From Aquimarina spinulae (GTDB taxonomy: Bacteria; Bacteroidota; Bacteroidia; Flavobacteriales; Flavobacteriaceae), in contig NZ_CALSBP010000001.1 of assembly GCF_943373825.1 (NCBI RefSeq), positions 620,001 through 684,000 on the forward strand: a DNA stretch of 64,000 bases, in the 5' to 3' direction. A program made the translations under genes and the position numbers. Of this stretch, positions 16,309 to 25,437 are shown in pieces. The notes beneath the pieces are model-generated. The model saw only the letters and a program-made list of their open reading frames with translations. It was not told the origin of the DNA and made no database searches. Within the stretch, counting starts at the first letter, position 1. Every line of letters starts with the position of its first letter.

Positions 16309-16947
16309 TTAGAATTTATTACATGACACATTTGTGTCAATATTAAATTGAGTTAATCTTTTTCTAATTCGGGTTAATGTTTGTCGTTTAATGCCTAAAA
16401 AAGAAGAAAGATGTGTAAGTGAAATACGATTTAGAATGTCTTTATTTTGTGAAATAAAGTTAATATATCTTTGCTCAGCATTCTCAAATAAAAAACTTTC
16501 AATCCTATTTTGTCTTCTATTTAAATGTTTTTCAGCAATCAATCTACCGTATTTTTCGAAATTTTTATATTTAGAATAACATTCTTGTATTAAAGTAAAT
16601 GGAACATTTACTAATAAACATGATTCTAAGGTTTGAATGTAATACTTAGAAGGAGTTTGACTGATAAAAGCACCATAATCTGTTGCATAATTATTCTCTT
16701 TTATGAAAGAAATTGTTATTTCTTCTCCCTTATCATTGATATAGAAACTTCGTAATAAACCTTTAAAGGCAAAACCTAAACTTTCTTGAATTTCTCCAGC
16801 TGTTAAATATAGTTTTTTAGCCTTTAACTTGGTAACTGTAACTTTACTGCTTATAAAATGTATTTCATCAGAGTTTAAATCGGGATAAATTTTTCTTAAA
16901 GCGTTTGAATATGCCTGAATAGGTTTAATGATATTACTTACTTCCAT
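16309..16947 (-). CDS. Crp/Fnr family transcriptional regulator
   Basis: About 212 residues with an N-terminal cyclic-nucleotide-binding-type domain (ESLGFAFKGLLRSFYINDKGEE) and a C-terminal HTH (FLGIKRQTLTRIRKRL). It is a paralog in layout of the regulator at 166-735. A GTG six codons upstream (16965) is in frame; I prefer the ATG at 16947. The gene heads a two-gene unit with the alpha/beta hydrolase. Confidence 0.82.
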   Translation of the reverse strand: MEVSNIIKPIQAYSNALRKIYPDLNSDEIHFISSKVTVTKLKAKKLYLTAGEIQESLGFAFKGLLRSFYINDKGEEITISFIKENNYATDYGAFISQTPSKYYIQTLESCLLVNVPFTLIQECYSKYKNFEKYGRLIAEKHLNRRQNRIESFLFENAEQRYINFISQNKDILNRISLTHLSSFLGIKRQTLTRIRKRLTQFNIDTNVSCNKF

Positions 16948-17040
16948 TTCTTGTGTATTATGCACAATCGTTAAATATAAGCACCAAGGTAATTATAATT
17001 TCTAAGTTGTGAGTATGGTTAGGAGAATTACAGGCAAGAA

Positions 17041-17083
17041 AAAGCCCAAAAAACTTCCCTGTCTTGATTGTTTTTTGGGCTTT
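17041..17083 (-). terminator. Rho-independent terminator after the serine hydrolase gene
   Basis: A perfect 14-bp stem, AAAGCCCAAAAAAC with its complement, and a 15-base loop; on the minus strand T-rich sequence continues after the stem. Confidence 0.8.
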
Positions 17084-17107
17084 AGTAGTGTATAGGAAAG
17101 TTGACTA

Positions 17108-19261
17108 TTACTCTTTCTTTTGCTTACCAGTAATTAAAAACTCTAATAAAGCAGTATTAAGACTATCCCCTGTATTACTATTGGTGAATACAACATATCC
17201 CATATTGAGATCACTATACAGTATAGCTTCACATCTAAAATCACCATTATTACCTCCATGTCCAAAACTAGGACCAAATGGTGTTTTTTGCATATGGATA
17301 CTTAATCCAAAATAGTTTTCCCATCCTTCTGGAACAGGATCTTCTTTATCTTTAGGAATTCTGGTTTGTATTTTGAACATTTCTTTATAGGTTTCTGGTT
17401 TTAGCCCTTTTTTGTTCTGTAATCCTAATAAGAAATTGGTAAATGTTTTAGCTTCTGTATGCATACTCCAGGCCATACCCGGATTTTCTGGTAATGAAGC
17501 CTGTGATGGCAGGTTATCAAAATGACCATTAGATACTACTTTGACCAGGTATTCATTTTTAGAGAAATAGGTGTTTTCTAATCCTAATGGTGTAAGTACT
17601 TCTTCTTTTAGTATAGTATTGATATCCTTACCTGTTACTTTGGTAACTACTCTTTTTAAGTATTCAAAACCTTCGCCAGAATATTGATATTTGGTACCTG
17701 GTGTAAATTTAATATCAATCTTTCCATCTTCGTTCATCCAAGCCCAGTTTGGAAATCCTGTTTTGTGAGACATTACATGTCGGGCTGTTATAAGTTTATA
17801 GCGATCATCATGAGCAATGGCTTCAAATGGCAAATATTCATATAATGGTTTATCAAGATCAATAATACCACGTTCTACTAATCGCATTACAGCAAAACCA
17901 AAAACAGGTTTGGTAATCGAAGCTGCTTCGAATAAGGTATTGTGATCTACTTTCTTTTTTGTGAGTGTGTTCTTTACTCCGTAGGTTTGATGATAGACGA
18001 CTTTACCATTTTTAATCAATGCAAGGGATACTCCGGGGATTTGATAATGTTCCTGATATGTTTTAATAAACGTATCGATTATAGAAGCTTTTTTGATATC
18101 AAAATTGTGTAAAACTCCTTTGTTTGGGATTATATCTGGATTAGAAATAGTAGATAATTCTAATGTTGGCGCTGTGATGTTTTTATTTGCTACCGCTGTG
18201 ACTTTGATATTGGCATCTTTTGTATGTATTCTAAAAAGCTCTTTGTCTCTAAATTGACTTTCATCTTGGTAAAATAAACCTGATGCTGGTGAAATGATAT
18301 ACTCACCAGAGGGGAGATCTAAGGTGTAATTTCCAGTTGAATCTACTGAGGTTTGCGTCCAAAGGGCAGGGTTATGAGTAGATGTAAATCGAATTCGGTT
18401 AGGATAGCCTTTTATAGCGCTATTTTTCCATTTTAATTTTCCACTGATTGTACCTGTTTTTTCTTTTTCTTTCATCAATATTACATCACCAAGTCTTCCT
18501 GGGGCACTACTTTTACCGCCACTATTTCCCCAGGCAATAAAAGAATTAGAGTTTTGATCATCGTCGGCATCTTTATCTATGAACACATGATCGATTCCAA
18601 TAGATTTACCTGTAGTTATGGTACTATTCAGTTTTACTTTACATTCATAAATAGTGGTGTTTTTATTTCGTTTGGACTTGATCTCTATAGCATCCCAATT
18701 CGTATTTTTCTTTGTAGGATCCCAGCTTATAGATTGATTATTGGTGTCTTTATAATTTTCGCTATACTGATATAAATCTACACCAGAGCCATCGGGAGAG
18801 TGTTGCTCGTCGATATAGAAATTAAAGGTATCTTGTGTATTCCACTCTGATGCATCGGTAGTATCTACAATATGAGAGTCGTCTGTTATTACAACAATAA
18901 TGTAAAGCGCTTTTTCAGAGAGGTTATATCCTACCTGAAAATAAGCATCAAAATCATTTTTGTCTTTAGGCCCACCACCATATGGTAGTTTATTGATAGG
19001 ATAACGAGTAAAATCTTTTGGCCAATCTTGGGTATTCCCATCAATAGTTATAGAAGATACAGGGTATGCATATGCGATAGCACCATTAGACATCTCTATT
19101 AAATTTTCTAATTTTGTTTTTATGTCAATCGAATTACTATATACAGTATTGAAAAACACAAAAAAGAGTAGTGCTATATACACTACTCTTTTTGAAATAT
19201 TTGGACGTTCGTTGGATTGATGATGAATGGTATCTGTAAGAGAATTAAAACGCAAATCCAT
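17108..19261 (-). CDS. CBM9-like domain fused to a beta-lactamase-family serine hydrolase
   Basis: This large 717-residue protein has a membrane or signal segment at residues 26-43 after an unusually long, charged N-terminus. Residues 68-262 look like a CBM9/DOMON-type sugar-binding domain (start ITIDGNTQDW; WNTQDTFNFYIDE). Residues 268-372 look like a carboxypeptidase-regulatory-like beta-sandwich. Residues 395-710 are a class C beta-lactamase-fold hydrolase with SITK (Ser448, Lys451), YSG (Tyr527) and HGG (His668). Such enzymes are esterases or D-amino-acid peptidases more often than true beta-lactamases. The sugar-binding front end suggests an ester or peptide on a polysaccharide or cell wall as substrate (inference). 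Confidence 0.8.
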   Translation of the reverse strand: MDLRFNSLTDTIHHQSNERPNISKRVVYIALLFFVFFNTVYSNSIDIKTKLENLIEMSNGAIAYAYPVSSITIDGNTQDWPKDFTRYPINKLPYGGGPKDKNDFDAYFQVGYNLSEKALYIIVVITDDSHIVDTTDASEWNTQDTFNFYIDEQHSPDGSGVDLYQYSENYKDTNNQSISWDPTKKNTNWDAIEIKSKRNKNTTIYECKVKLNSTITTGKSIGIDHVFIDKDADDDQNSNSFIAWGNSGGKSSAPGRLGDVILMKEKEKTGTISGKLKWKNSAIKGYPNRIRFTSTHNPALWTQTSVDSTGNYTLDLPSGEYIISPASGLFYQDESQFRDKELFRIHTKDANIKVTAVANKNITAPTLELSTISNPDIIPNKGVLHNFDIKKASIIDTFIKTYQEHYQIPGVSLALIKNGKVVYHQTYGVKNTLTKKKVDHNTLFEAASITKPVFGFAVMRLVERGIIDLDKPLYEYLPFEAIAHDDRYKLITARHVMSHKTGFPNWAWMNEDGKIDIKFTPGTKYQYSGEGFEYLKRVVTKVTGKDINTILKEEVLTPLGLENTYFSKNEYLVKVVSNGHFDNLPSQASLPENPGMAWSMHTEAKTFTNFLLGLQNKKGLKPETYKEMFKIQTRIPKDKEDPVPEGWENYFGLSIHMQKTPFGPSFGHGGNNGDFRCEAILYSDLNMGYVVFTNSNTGDSLNTALLEFLITGKQKKE

Positions 19262-19299
19262 AATGATTGATTTAAAAAGTGAATAAATAGCTATATTCC

Positions 19300-19337
19300 T
19301 TAAAAAAGATGAGGCTAAAGAGCATCATCTTTTTTAA
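19300..19337 (-). terminator. Rho-independent terminator after the DJ-1/PfpI gene
   Basis: A perfect 13-bp stem (TTAAAAAAGATGA and complement) with a 12-base loop; on the minus strand the T run lies inside the 3' arm. It separates the DJ-1/PfpI gene from the serine hydrolase gene. Confidence 0.75.
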
Positions 19338-19435
19338 AGATACTATTGTTTAAAGATTGTTACAGTTTTGCGTTATAAATTGAAATAAAAGTTGAACAAG
19401 GGAGATTTTAAACTGTGCTGTTAGATAGATTGGTA

Positions 19436-20497
19436 TTAATTACTTAGTTTATGAAATATTGTTTTTGGATGTTGTGAAGATGTGTATCCTGTAACTTTTT
19501 TATTTTTATCCTTTATAAATGTGATCTTATGATTAGCCAGGTTCTTAAAAATATTATTTTGTACATGAAAAATCGGATAGTTTCTATCATCTACTATGGC
19601 ATAAAGAGCTTTTTCTCTAGGGTTGATTTTTAATTTTACTTTAGCCCCATCCAGATATTCATAAGTTCCGGTGTATGCTTCCAGAATTGTTCTGTCACTA
19701 TAATTTTTATAAGGATCATCTTCTGATAAAATTACCCCTTCTCCTGGTACCCACTTATCATACTCCATATGGTATGCTATTCTTCGTGCTTCATTAAACC
19801 CTTGAAGTTTTGCTACCAAATGTAAGGCACCATCAATACCTGCAGAAATACCAGCTGTGGTGATTACTTGTCCGTTATCAACAAATCGGGCATCTTTTAT
19901 CACTGTTATATTTGGGTAATTACTTTCTAATCCATTCAACGCGTTATGAAAAGTGGTTGCTGATTTACCATCAAGAACTCCGGCTTTTGCTAATGCAAAT
20001 ACTCCTGTACATACCGAGAAATGGTATTCGATGTTTTGTTGTGTTTTTATCCATTCAATTACTTTCGGATCATTAAAAGCACTGGAAGAGTTTCCTCCAA
20101 AAAAAGCAAGTATATCTGCATTAGGGCTATTGGCTATACTGTAATCCGGGAGTATTTTCAGGATTCCCTGAGAGATAATAGGTTCTTTGGTTTTAGAAAC
20201 GGTAAAAACTTCAAAATTTGCATATGCAAATACTTCCATAGGTCCAGCAAAATCTAATACTTCTATACCAGGTTGTAAATAGAAGGCAATTGTCATTTTT
20301 TTGTTGGCTAGTTTTTGAAGTTCCTTTTTTGTAGTAAGTTTCATATTACAATGGTGGCAGGTTCCAGGTTTGCTAAATTTTAAAGTGTCGCAACTACTAT
20401 TGCAAGGAGGACATACATAAATTTCATTAGAATTTACTGAAGATTGTGATATAGCTGATATATTGATCAACAACAATAATAATAGTAACTTTTGCAT
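19436..20497 (-). CDS. Secreted DJ-1/PfpI family protein with Cys-rich N-terminus
   Basis: The 353-residue product has a signal peptide (residues 1-18). A short Cys-rich module follows (Cys29, 32, 36, 47, 50; CPPC and CHHC), resembling the heavy-metal-binding domain found in copper proteins of Bacteroidota. Residues 67-250 form a DJ-1/PfpI (class I glutamine amidotransferase-like) domain with the nucleophile-elbow Cys163 in SVCTGVFA. The tail (about 265-353) is a small beta domain. The neighbour upstream is a GlxA-type regulator with the same fold in its sensor half. A redox or metal-stress role is my inference. Confidence 0.75.
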   Translation of the reverse strand: MQKLLLLLLLINISAISQSSVNSNEIYVCPPCNSSCDTLKFSKPGTCHHCNMKLTTKKELQKLANKKMTIAFYLQPGIEVLDFAGPMEVFAYANFEVFTVSKTKEPIISQGILKILPDYSIANSPNADILAFFGGNSSSAFNDPKVIEWIKTQQNIEYHFSVCTGVFALAKAGVLDGKSATTFHNALNGLESNYPNITVIKDARFVDNGQVITTAGISAGIDGALHLVAKLQGFNEARRIAYHMEYDKWVPGEGVILSEDDPYKNYSDRTILEAYTGTYEYLDGAKVKLKINPREKALYAIVDDRNYPIFHVQNNIFKNLANHKITFIKDKNKKVTGYTSSQHPKTIFHKLSN

Positions 20498-20586
20498 TCT
20501 TTTTTGAGTAATGATTAATTCTTCAAAATTAAATGTCTTTTATGTGCCTTAAAAGGACAAGTGTGCGCAGTATTAGGACAGATATA

Positions 20587-21546
20587 TTATATATATGTGA
20601 AGTTAACAGGCAATACACCTTTATGTTTTTTAAGTAAGGCTCTTAATTGGTTCGTACTTTTTAATCCACATTGGTTGGCAACATAGCTAACTTTATTACC
20701 ATCGGCCAAAAGATGTATGGCTTTATCTATTCTAAGTTTTTCGAGATAGGCACCAATAGTAATCCCCGTTGTTTTTTTAAAGAGTCGCGTAAGATTACGA
20801 CTACTCATATGTACATAATCAGCCATATTTTCTAGGGTGAATGAAGTATGGAGGTGTTTTGTCATATAATCTTGGGCATCATGAATCCGAGTGTCCAGAT
20901 GATTTCGATATTGTAAGAAAACACTCAGTTGAGGGTCAGATTCGCTACGACGAAAATATATAACTACTTCTTTGGCTATATCTGTAGCAAACTTAGGGCC
21001 ATATAATTGCTCGATAATAAATAAAGAAAGATCAATACCAGAACTGACTCCTGCACTAGAATACAAACGATTATCTACAACAAATAATCTATTATTAACC
21101 AGATCAACTTTGCGAAACTTATTAGTGAATTCTTTAAAATATTTCCAATGCGTTGTACATTTATGCCCATCTAATAATCCTGATTCTGCAAGTAAAAAAC
21201 TTCCCGTACATACAGAACAGATATTGACTCCGTTAGAATATTGAATATGTAACCAATCAAAAAATGCTTTACTTTTTTGTATAAATTCAGAATCAGAAAG
21301 TAATTGAAATTCTATCCCAGGGATAAAAATAAAATCACCCTCTGTTAATTCAAATTTCTCAAAATTAGAAAGCTTAGCAAAATACAGCCCAGCACTGCTC
21401 TCTATTTCTTCTTCATTGTTTATGGTAACAAAATGAAGATCGATATCAGCCCCATATTCTTTGGCTTCATAAAAGATATGTGCTGGACCATTAATATCTA
21501 ATAAATGAACTTTGGGTGGTATGACAAAAATGATATTTTTGATAAT
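20587..21546 (-). CDS. GlxA-family AraC-type regulator with no standard start codon
   Basis: The frame is open from the stop at 20587 back to a TAA at 21553-21555. It codes for a DJ-1/PfpI-like sensor domain (VIPPKVHLLDINGPAHIFYE, ICSVCTGSFLLAESGLLDG) joined to an AraC-type double helix-turn-helix (FTLENMADYVHMSSRNLTRLF). This is the normal length of about 319 residues for GlxA-type regulators. However, no ATG, GTG or TTG lies before residue 160; the first TTG is at 21066 and would delete the sensor. The likely start is ATT at 21544-21546 (then ATC AAA AAT), or the start codon was lost by mutation. It lies next to a DJ-1/PfpI gene on the same strand. Confidence 0.7.
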   Translation of the reverse strand: MIKNIIFVIPPKVHLLDINGPAHIFYEAKEYGADIDLHFVTINNEEEIESSAGLYFAKLSNFEKFELTEGDFIFIPGIEFQLLSDSEFIQKSKAFFDWLHIQYSNGVNICSVCTGSFLLAESGLLDGHKCTTHWKYFKEFTNKFRKVDLVNNRLFVVDNRLYSSAGVSSGIDLSLFIIEQLYGPKFATDIAKEVVIYFRRSESDPQLSVFLQYRNHLDTRIHDAQDYMTKHLHTSFTLENMADYVHMSSRNLTRLFKKTTGITIGAYLEKLRIDKAIHLLADGNKVSYVANQCGLKSTNQLRALLKKHKGVLPVNFTYI

Positions 21547-21615
21547 CTGATTTTAAGCTAAAATACTAATAAATAGTATTATTTATATATTATTAAATGG
21601 GCAAAGAGAAGGCTT

Positions 21616-22221
21616 TTATGCTTCGTTTTCTTCAATAATTTTATTTTTTAGCTCAATAATTTCTAAAAGGGTTCGTATTTCTTTTTGAATACTACTTCTA
21701 ACGAACTTAATAAAGATAATAGCACCAATAACATAGGAAATGTCGATCATTACCATTTGCCATGTAGTAAAGTATAAGCTAAATTCTGGAGTGATCATAT
21801 AAAAACCAATAGTGTACAATGCTATGATGGTTATAGTGATTGGCCCATGAATACGTTTTCTAAACTTATAAAATGCTATTGTATTATTGGTTGTTTTTAA
21901 GACATTGTCTATTACATCGATCTTTTTTGATTTTAAGACACTAATACATTCGATTAGTATTCGTAGTAGTAATCCTCCTATCATTAGCGCTACTCCAATT
22001 CTACTTAGTATTTCTTTTACTGGAGCTATATAATAGAAAAAGGTAGATATTCCTATTAATGTGATTGATAGTATTATGATATTTCCGTAGTGAAAACGGA
22101 TATTAGAATTTTTCTTCGAAGTAATAGAAGATAATGTCTCTTCTAGTACTCCAGAATTACTCTCAATATCTTTTTTTCTTTTTTGCCACTTACGTTGCAA
22201 TTCGTCAAATTCATTACTCAT
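21616..22221 (-). CDS. Four-helix membrane protein in the sigma-factor operon
   Basis: The 201-residue protein has a charged cytoplasmic N-terminus (about 45 residues) and four hydrophobic segments (about 46-64, 71-91, 123-141 and 149-168), then a C-terminal helix rich in Lys/Glu. Its start overlaps the end of the ECF sigma gene by eight bases. That position is where anti-sigma factors are often coded, so it may hold the sigma factor at the membrane, but I recognise no anti-sigma motif. Confidence 0.7.
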   Translation of the reverse strand: MSNEFDELQRKWQKRKKDIESNSGVLEETLSSITSKKNSNIRFHYGNIIILSITLIGISTFFYYIAPVKEILSRIGVALMIGGLLLRILIECISVLKSKKIDVIDNVLKTTNNTIAFYKFRKRIHGPITITIIALYTIGFYMITPEFSLYFTTWQMVMIDISYVIGAIIFIKFVRSSIQKEIRTLLEIIELKNKIIEENEA

Positions 22222-22708
22222 GATCTAATATTTTTTTAAGTCGTTTCTTTATTCTGTGAATTTTCACCCTAACATTGGTGGGTTTAATACCTAAAACATG
22301 TGATATAGTTTCATAGTCCTGTCCTTCTAACACCATCATAATGATTAACCTATCCAGTTCTTCTAATTGGCCTATGGCTATATACAATCCTTGTTCTTGT
22401 TCTGCATCTTGGTTTTGTGACTCATCAACCAGTACATGTTCTATTTTATCAAAGGATAATCTCTTTTTATTTTTTTCTTTTCTTATGTATTGCAAGCATG
22501 TATTTACCGTGATTCTATACACCCAGGTTTTATGAGTAGATTGCCCTTTAAAGTTTTCGAGAGCATTCCAGATATTAATGAATACTTCTTGCGAAAGGTC
22601 ATTAGCCATATCTATATCTCCTTTCATAAAACCGAGACACATTTGCTGAACCATAGGGTAACACTGACGATATACAGTCTCAAAAAGTTGTTGATTTTTT
22701 TTACTCAT
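22214..22708 (-). CDS. ECF-type RNA polymerase sigma factor
   Basis: A 164-residue sigma-70 family factor of the ECF group. Region 2 (FLKG-like FMKGDIDMANDLSQEVFINI) binds core polymerase and the -10 element, and region 4 (DYETISHVLGIKPTNVRVKI) is the -35-binding helix-turn-helix. It lacks regions 1 and 3. It overlaps the hydrolase gene upstream and the membrane-protein gene downstream by eight bases each, so the three are translationally coupled. Its target promoters are unknown, but autoregulation is usual for the group. Confidence 0.88.
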   Translation of the reverse strand: MSKKNQQLFETVYRQCYPMVQQMCLGFMKGDIDMANDLSQEVFINIWNALENFKGQSTHKTWVYRITVNTCLQYIRKEKNKKRLSFDKIEHVLVDESQNQDAEQEQGLYIAIGQLEELDRLIIMMVLEGQDYETISHVLGIKPTNVRVKIHRIKKRLKKILDHE

Positions 22709-23540
22709 TTGCTAGGAAAGCGTTTACTGTTGTATAAAACCATTGGGGTTGATCAAACATAATAAAGTGTTTACTGTTTGAAGCCATCTTGATAGATTTG
22801 TTTGCTAAAGTAGCATATTGTTTTTCATAATTAGATTTTGCAACCTCTACAGAAGGAAATGATGCTCCCAGAATTAAAGTTTTTGCAGTTACCTTGTTTA
22901 GAATTTTTCTTAAATCCAGTTTTAATAAATCGGTATATCCATATACATAGGTTTCGCGATCAGCTTCCATAATCCAATTAATTAGAGTATCTACTTTATC
23001 TTTATTATTGGTCATGTTTTGTGCCATCATGGTAGCAGTCTGTTTAAACTGTGTATCTTCTGCCTGTAGCATTTGCTTGTTATATGGGCTATCGTATTGT
23101 ATTTGACTTTCTGGTACTCCTGGCATCATTAATTCTCGCATACACGGGATAGAATCTACAATAACTAACCGGGTAATTGTATCGGGTAGTGCTGCAGCAA
23201 GATCAATAGCTAAGTTTCCACCCATACTATGTCCTATAATAGTTACATTGGTTAGATTTTTGTTTTTGATATATACGATCAATTCTTTTTTAATAGTATC
23301 ATACCATGGCATCGCAATAGGCTGGTTGCCATTAAAACCAGCATAAGAAATAAGATGAGCTTCACTTTTTGTAGTTAAATGTTCAACGGTTTCGTTCCAT
23401 ATCGATCCAGGAGTGGTAAAACCAGGTAAAAATAATACAGGATTTCCTTGCCCAACTATTTCAGTTTTGATAGCTGATGTTTGACTAAATCCTAAGTTTA
23501 TAATAATTAGCACTAATAAGGTAATTCTAAATGTTTTCAT
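22701..23540 (-). CDS. Secreted alpha/beta hydrolase
   Basis: The 279-residue protein has an N-terminal signal peptide (residues 1-19) and an alpha/beta hydrolase fold: oxyanion segment LPGFTTPGSIW, nucleophile GHSMGG, and a C-terminal His in SKHFIMFDQP. It is the first gene of a three-gene operon with an ECF sigma factor and a membrane protein. This arrangement, enzyme first and sigma second with 8-bp overlaps, is unusual. The substrate is unknown. Confidence 0.82.
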   Translation of the reverse strand: MKTFRITLLVLIIINLGFSQTSAIKTEIVGQGNPVLFLPGFTTPGSIWNETVEHLTTKSEAHLISYAGFNGNQPIAMPWYDTIKKELIVYIKNKNLTNVTIIGHSMGGNLAIDLAAALPDTITRLVIVDSIPCMRELMMPGVPESQIQYDSPYNKQMLQAEDTQFKQTATMMAQNMTNNKDKVDTLINWIMEADRETYVYGYTDLLKLDLRKILNKVTAKTLILGASFPSVEVAKSNYEKQYATLANKSIKMASNSKHFIMFDQPQWFYTTVNAFLANE

Positions 23541-23720
23541 GTCTTTATTTTTATTGTATTTCTATTTTGATTTTCCCCTTTGATGCAGAAAGTTGTGAAT
23601 TGTTACACATGGGATAAAAAAATAAAAACGAATAAAAATAACTTGTTAGAATCAAGCTAATAAAGTATAGAATAGCTAAAGCTATTGGATAGGAACTGTC
23701 TATAAGAGAAGGTGTTGTAA

Positions 23721-24176
23721 TTAATGTTTGGACGAATCGTTAAATTGCCAAAGGACATTTACAATTTTCCATGTGCCGTTTATTTTTACAATATGCATAT
23801 AATCAATCCACTCATCGGCAATAAGTTTTACAGAAGCTGTCTTGTCAAAAACATCTAATATAATAACCTCTTTTTTTGGTTTTTTGGGAAACTTATCTCC
23901 GTTACTATTATAAAACTCTGAGAGAATTACCATAAAATCAGTAAATGTTTCTCGAAGGTATTCTTTGTTTGTAGCTTTGTTTTTCCAAAAAGTCCTTTTT
24001 ACCATTCTAGGATGGGCAGCGCGTTCAAATTGCTTGGGGTTTACATTGTGTTGGGCTTCTAGATAATCCAAAGCTACTTGTTTAATATCCAGAGAATCTT
24101 GTTTGGATTGTGCATTTGTTTGATACGTCAATAAACTAATACCAGATACCAAAACAATTTTAAGTATATATTTCAT
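23721..24176 (-). CDS. Secreted NTF2-like (lumazine-binding-type) protein
   Basis: The 151-residue product has a signal peptide ending near TNAQS and then an NTF2/SnoaL-like fold: a helix with ALDYLEAQHN, an AAHPRMVKR loop, and C-terminal strands with SVKLIADEWIDYMHIVKING and WKIVNVLW. Proteins of this type (putative lumazine-binding) are common in Bacteroidota and have no proven reaction. The gene is downstream of an AraC-type regulator on the same strand. Confidence 0.75.
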   Translation of the reverse strand: MKYILKIVLVSGISLLTYQTNAQSKQDSLDIKQVALDYLEAQHNVNPKQFERAAHPRMVKRTFWKNKATNKEYLRETFTDFMVILSEFYNSNGDKFPKKPKKEVIILDVFDKTASVKLIADEWIDYMHIVKINGTWKIVNVLWQFNDSSKH

Positions 24177-24273
24177 GATGAAGACCTTTTATTTTCACTT
24201 CTAAAAATATATGATATCTAATAATTTAATTTGAAAATTTTCTTAAATGTTAACGAGCAATAAATATTATTTT

Positions 24274-25380
24274 TTATTGCTGAGAAGTAAAATATTCTTT
24301 TGGAGACGTTCCCATCAATTTTTTGAAAGACTTATTAAATGTAGTTTTAGAATTAAAACCAGCTTCCTGGGCCAGCCCGAAAAAAGTGAAGTTTTTTGCT
24401 TTATCTGTTTGTGCTAATTCTACAAATTCTTTAATTCGATGATAATTAATATATTCAAAGAAATTCATGCCGATATTTTCGTTCAATAATCGGGCTATTT
24501 CTGGACTGCTTACTCCCAGCATGTCAGCAAGTTCTGCTTTTAATAATTTTCTATTGAGATACGGTTTTTTCTCTACCATTAACTGATCTAATTTGGCTTG
24601 CAATTGATCTAGATCTGATTTAGATAATTTGGATTGCGCATACTTTTTTTGAGCCCCGACAGGGATGATTTTAAATAGGTTAGGAGAAATCATACCGTAA
24701 TAAGCAATAAAAAGAATGATTAATGCAATACTTAACCAAATTGTTTCTCTTGCTGTCCTTTCTATGGTTTCAAATCCAAAAATACTAATGAAATACACAA
24801 TAACCCAGCATAGTAAGCAAATACCAATTGCAATCAGAAAATTAAGGAAAAACTGTGTCTTTACGGTGTAACTTAATTCATCGCGCAACCCTTTCCTAAA
24901 AGAAAGAAATAACTGAAGACTCATTACCCAATATGTAATGTTGAATAATAGACCAATACCAATAAAAATAGTTATGGTACGAAATAATTCTCCACTTTTA
25001 ATTCTTGCTCCAATAACTTCGTCTGTAGGAAGCATAAACATAAAAACAACAAAGATGATATAGAAAATCCCAGGGAGGTAGTGTAACAAATCCTGATATG
25101 AAAAACGTTTGTTTAATAATGAAGATTTGGTAAACAAGTAAATTGTGGATCCAAATAGGAGTGTTGCAAACTCAGAAAATGCAATCAACCGAAAGTTTTT
25201 ACCAAAGATATCTGATATATAAAGTACTCGGCCCGATAAACCAATCATAAGAACCAAAACCAAAAAAGCAACATATCCATTAATGTTTTTTCTGTTTTTT
25301 GGCGAAAAAAAATAAATACAGAGTAAAAATAAACTCTGGAAATAACCAAAATATACGAGTTGATTTAAAAGTGTTTGCAT
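24274..25380 (-). CDS. Membrane-bound AraC family transcriptional regulator
   Basis: The 368-residue protein has seven hydrophobic helices in residues 1-235 and an AraC-type DNA-binding domain at about 255-366 (LKAELADMLGVSSPEIARLL and FGLAQEAGFNSKTTFNKSFK). This 7TM-HTH layout is common in flavobacteria. The sensor half would detect a signal at the membrane, and the ligand is unknown. It lies 57 bases after a secreted protein gene, with a hairpin between the two. Confidence 0.85.
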   Translation of the reverse strand: MQTLLNQLVYFGYFQSLFLLCIYFFSPKNRKNINGYVAFLVLVLMIGLSGRVLYISDIFGKNFRLIAFSEFATLLFGSTIYLFTKSSLLNKRFSYQDLLHYLPGIFYIIFVVFMFMLPTDEVIGARIKSGELFRTITIFIGIGLLFNITYWVMSLQLFLSFRKGLRDELSYTVKTQFFLNFLIAIGICLLCWVIVYFISIFGFETIERTARETIWLSIALIILFIAYYGMISPNLFKIIPVGAQKKYAQSKLSKSDLDQLQAKLDQLMVEKKPYLNRKLLKAELADMLGVSSPEIARLLNENIGMNFFEYINYHRIKEFVELAQTDKAKNFTFFGLAQEAGFNSKTTFNKSFKKLMGTSPKEYFTSQQ

Positions 25381-25391
25381 AATGATGTATT

Positions 25392-25416
25392 AAGCAGGTT
25401 ATTTAATAACCTGCTT
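25392..25416. terminator. Hairpin between the secreted-protein and AraC genes
   Basis: A perfect 11-bp stem, AAGCAGGTTAT with its complement and a three-base loop. A T-run follows only on the + strand, although both neighbours are on the minus strand, so it may reduce rather than end read-through. Confidence 0.55.
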
Positions 25417-25437
25417 TTTATAGGTCTAAAATAGTTA

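Noticed and set aside
17108..19261. Antibiotic-resistance beta-lactamase
   Set aside because: The fold has the SxxK/YxG/HGG motifs of class C, but the large sugar-binding and regulatory domains and the YSG variant fit an esterase or peptidase of the wider family.
20587..21066. Short AraC protein beginning at an internal TTG
   Set aside because: The frame remains open for another 160 codons with a clear DJ-1/GlxA-like sensor domain, so the short version is an artefact of the missing start codon.
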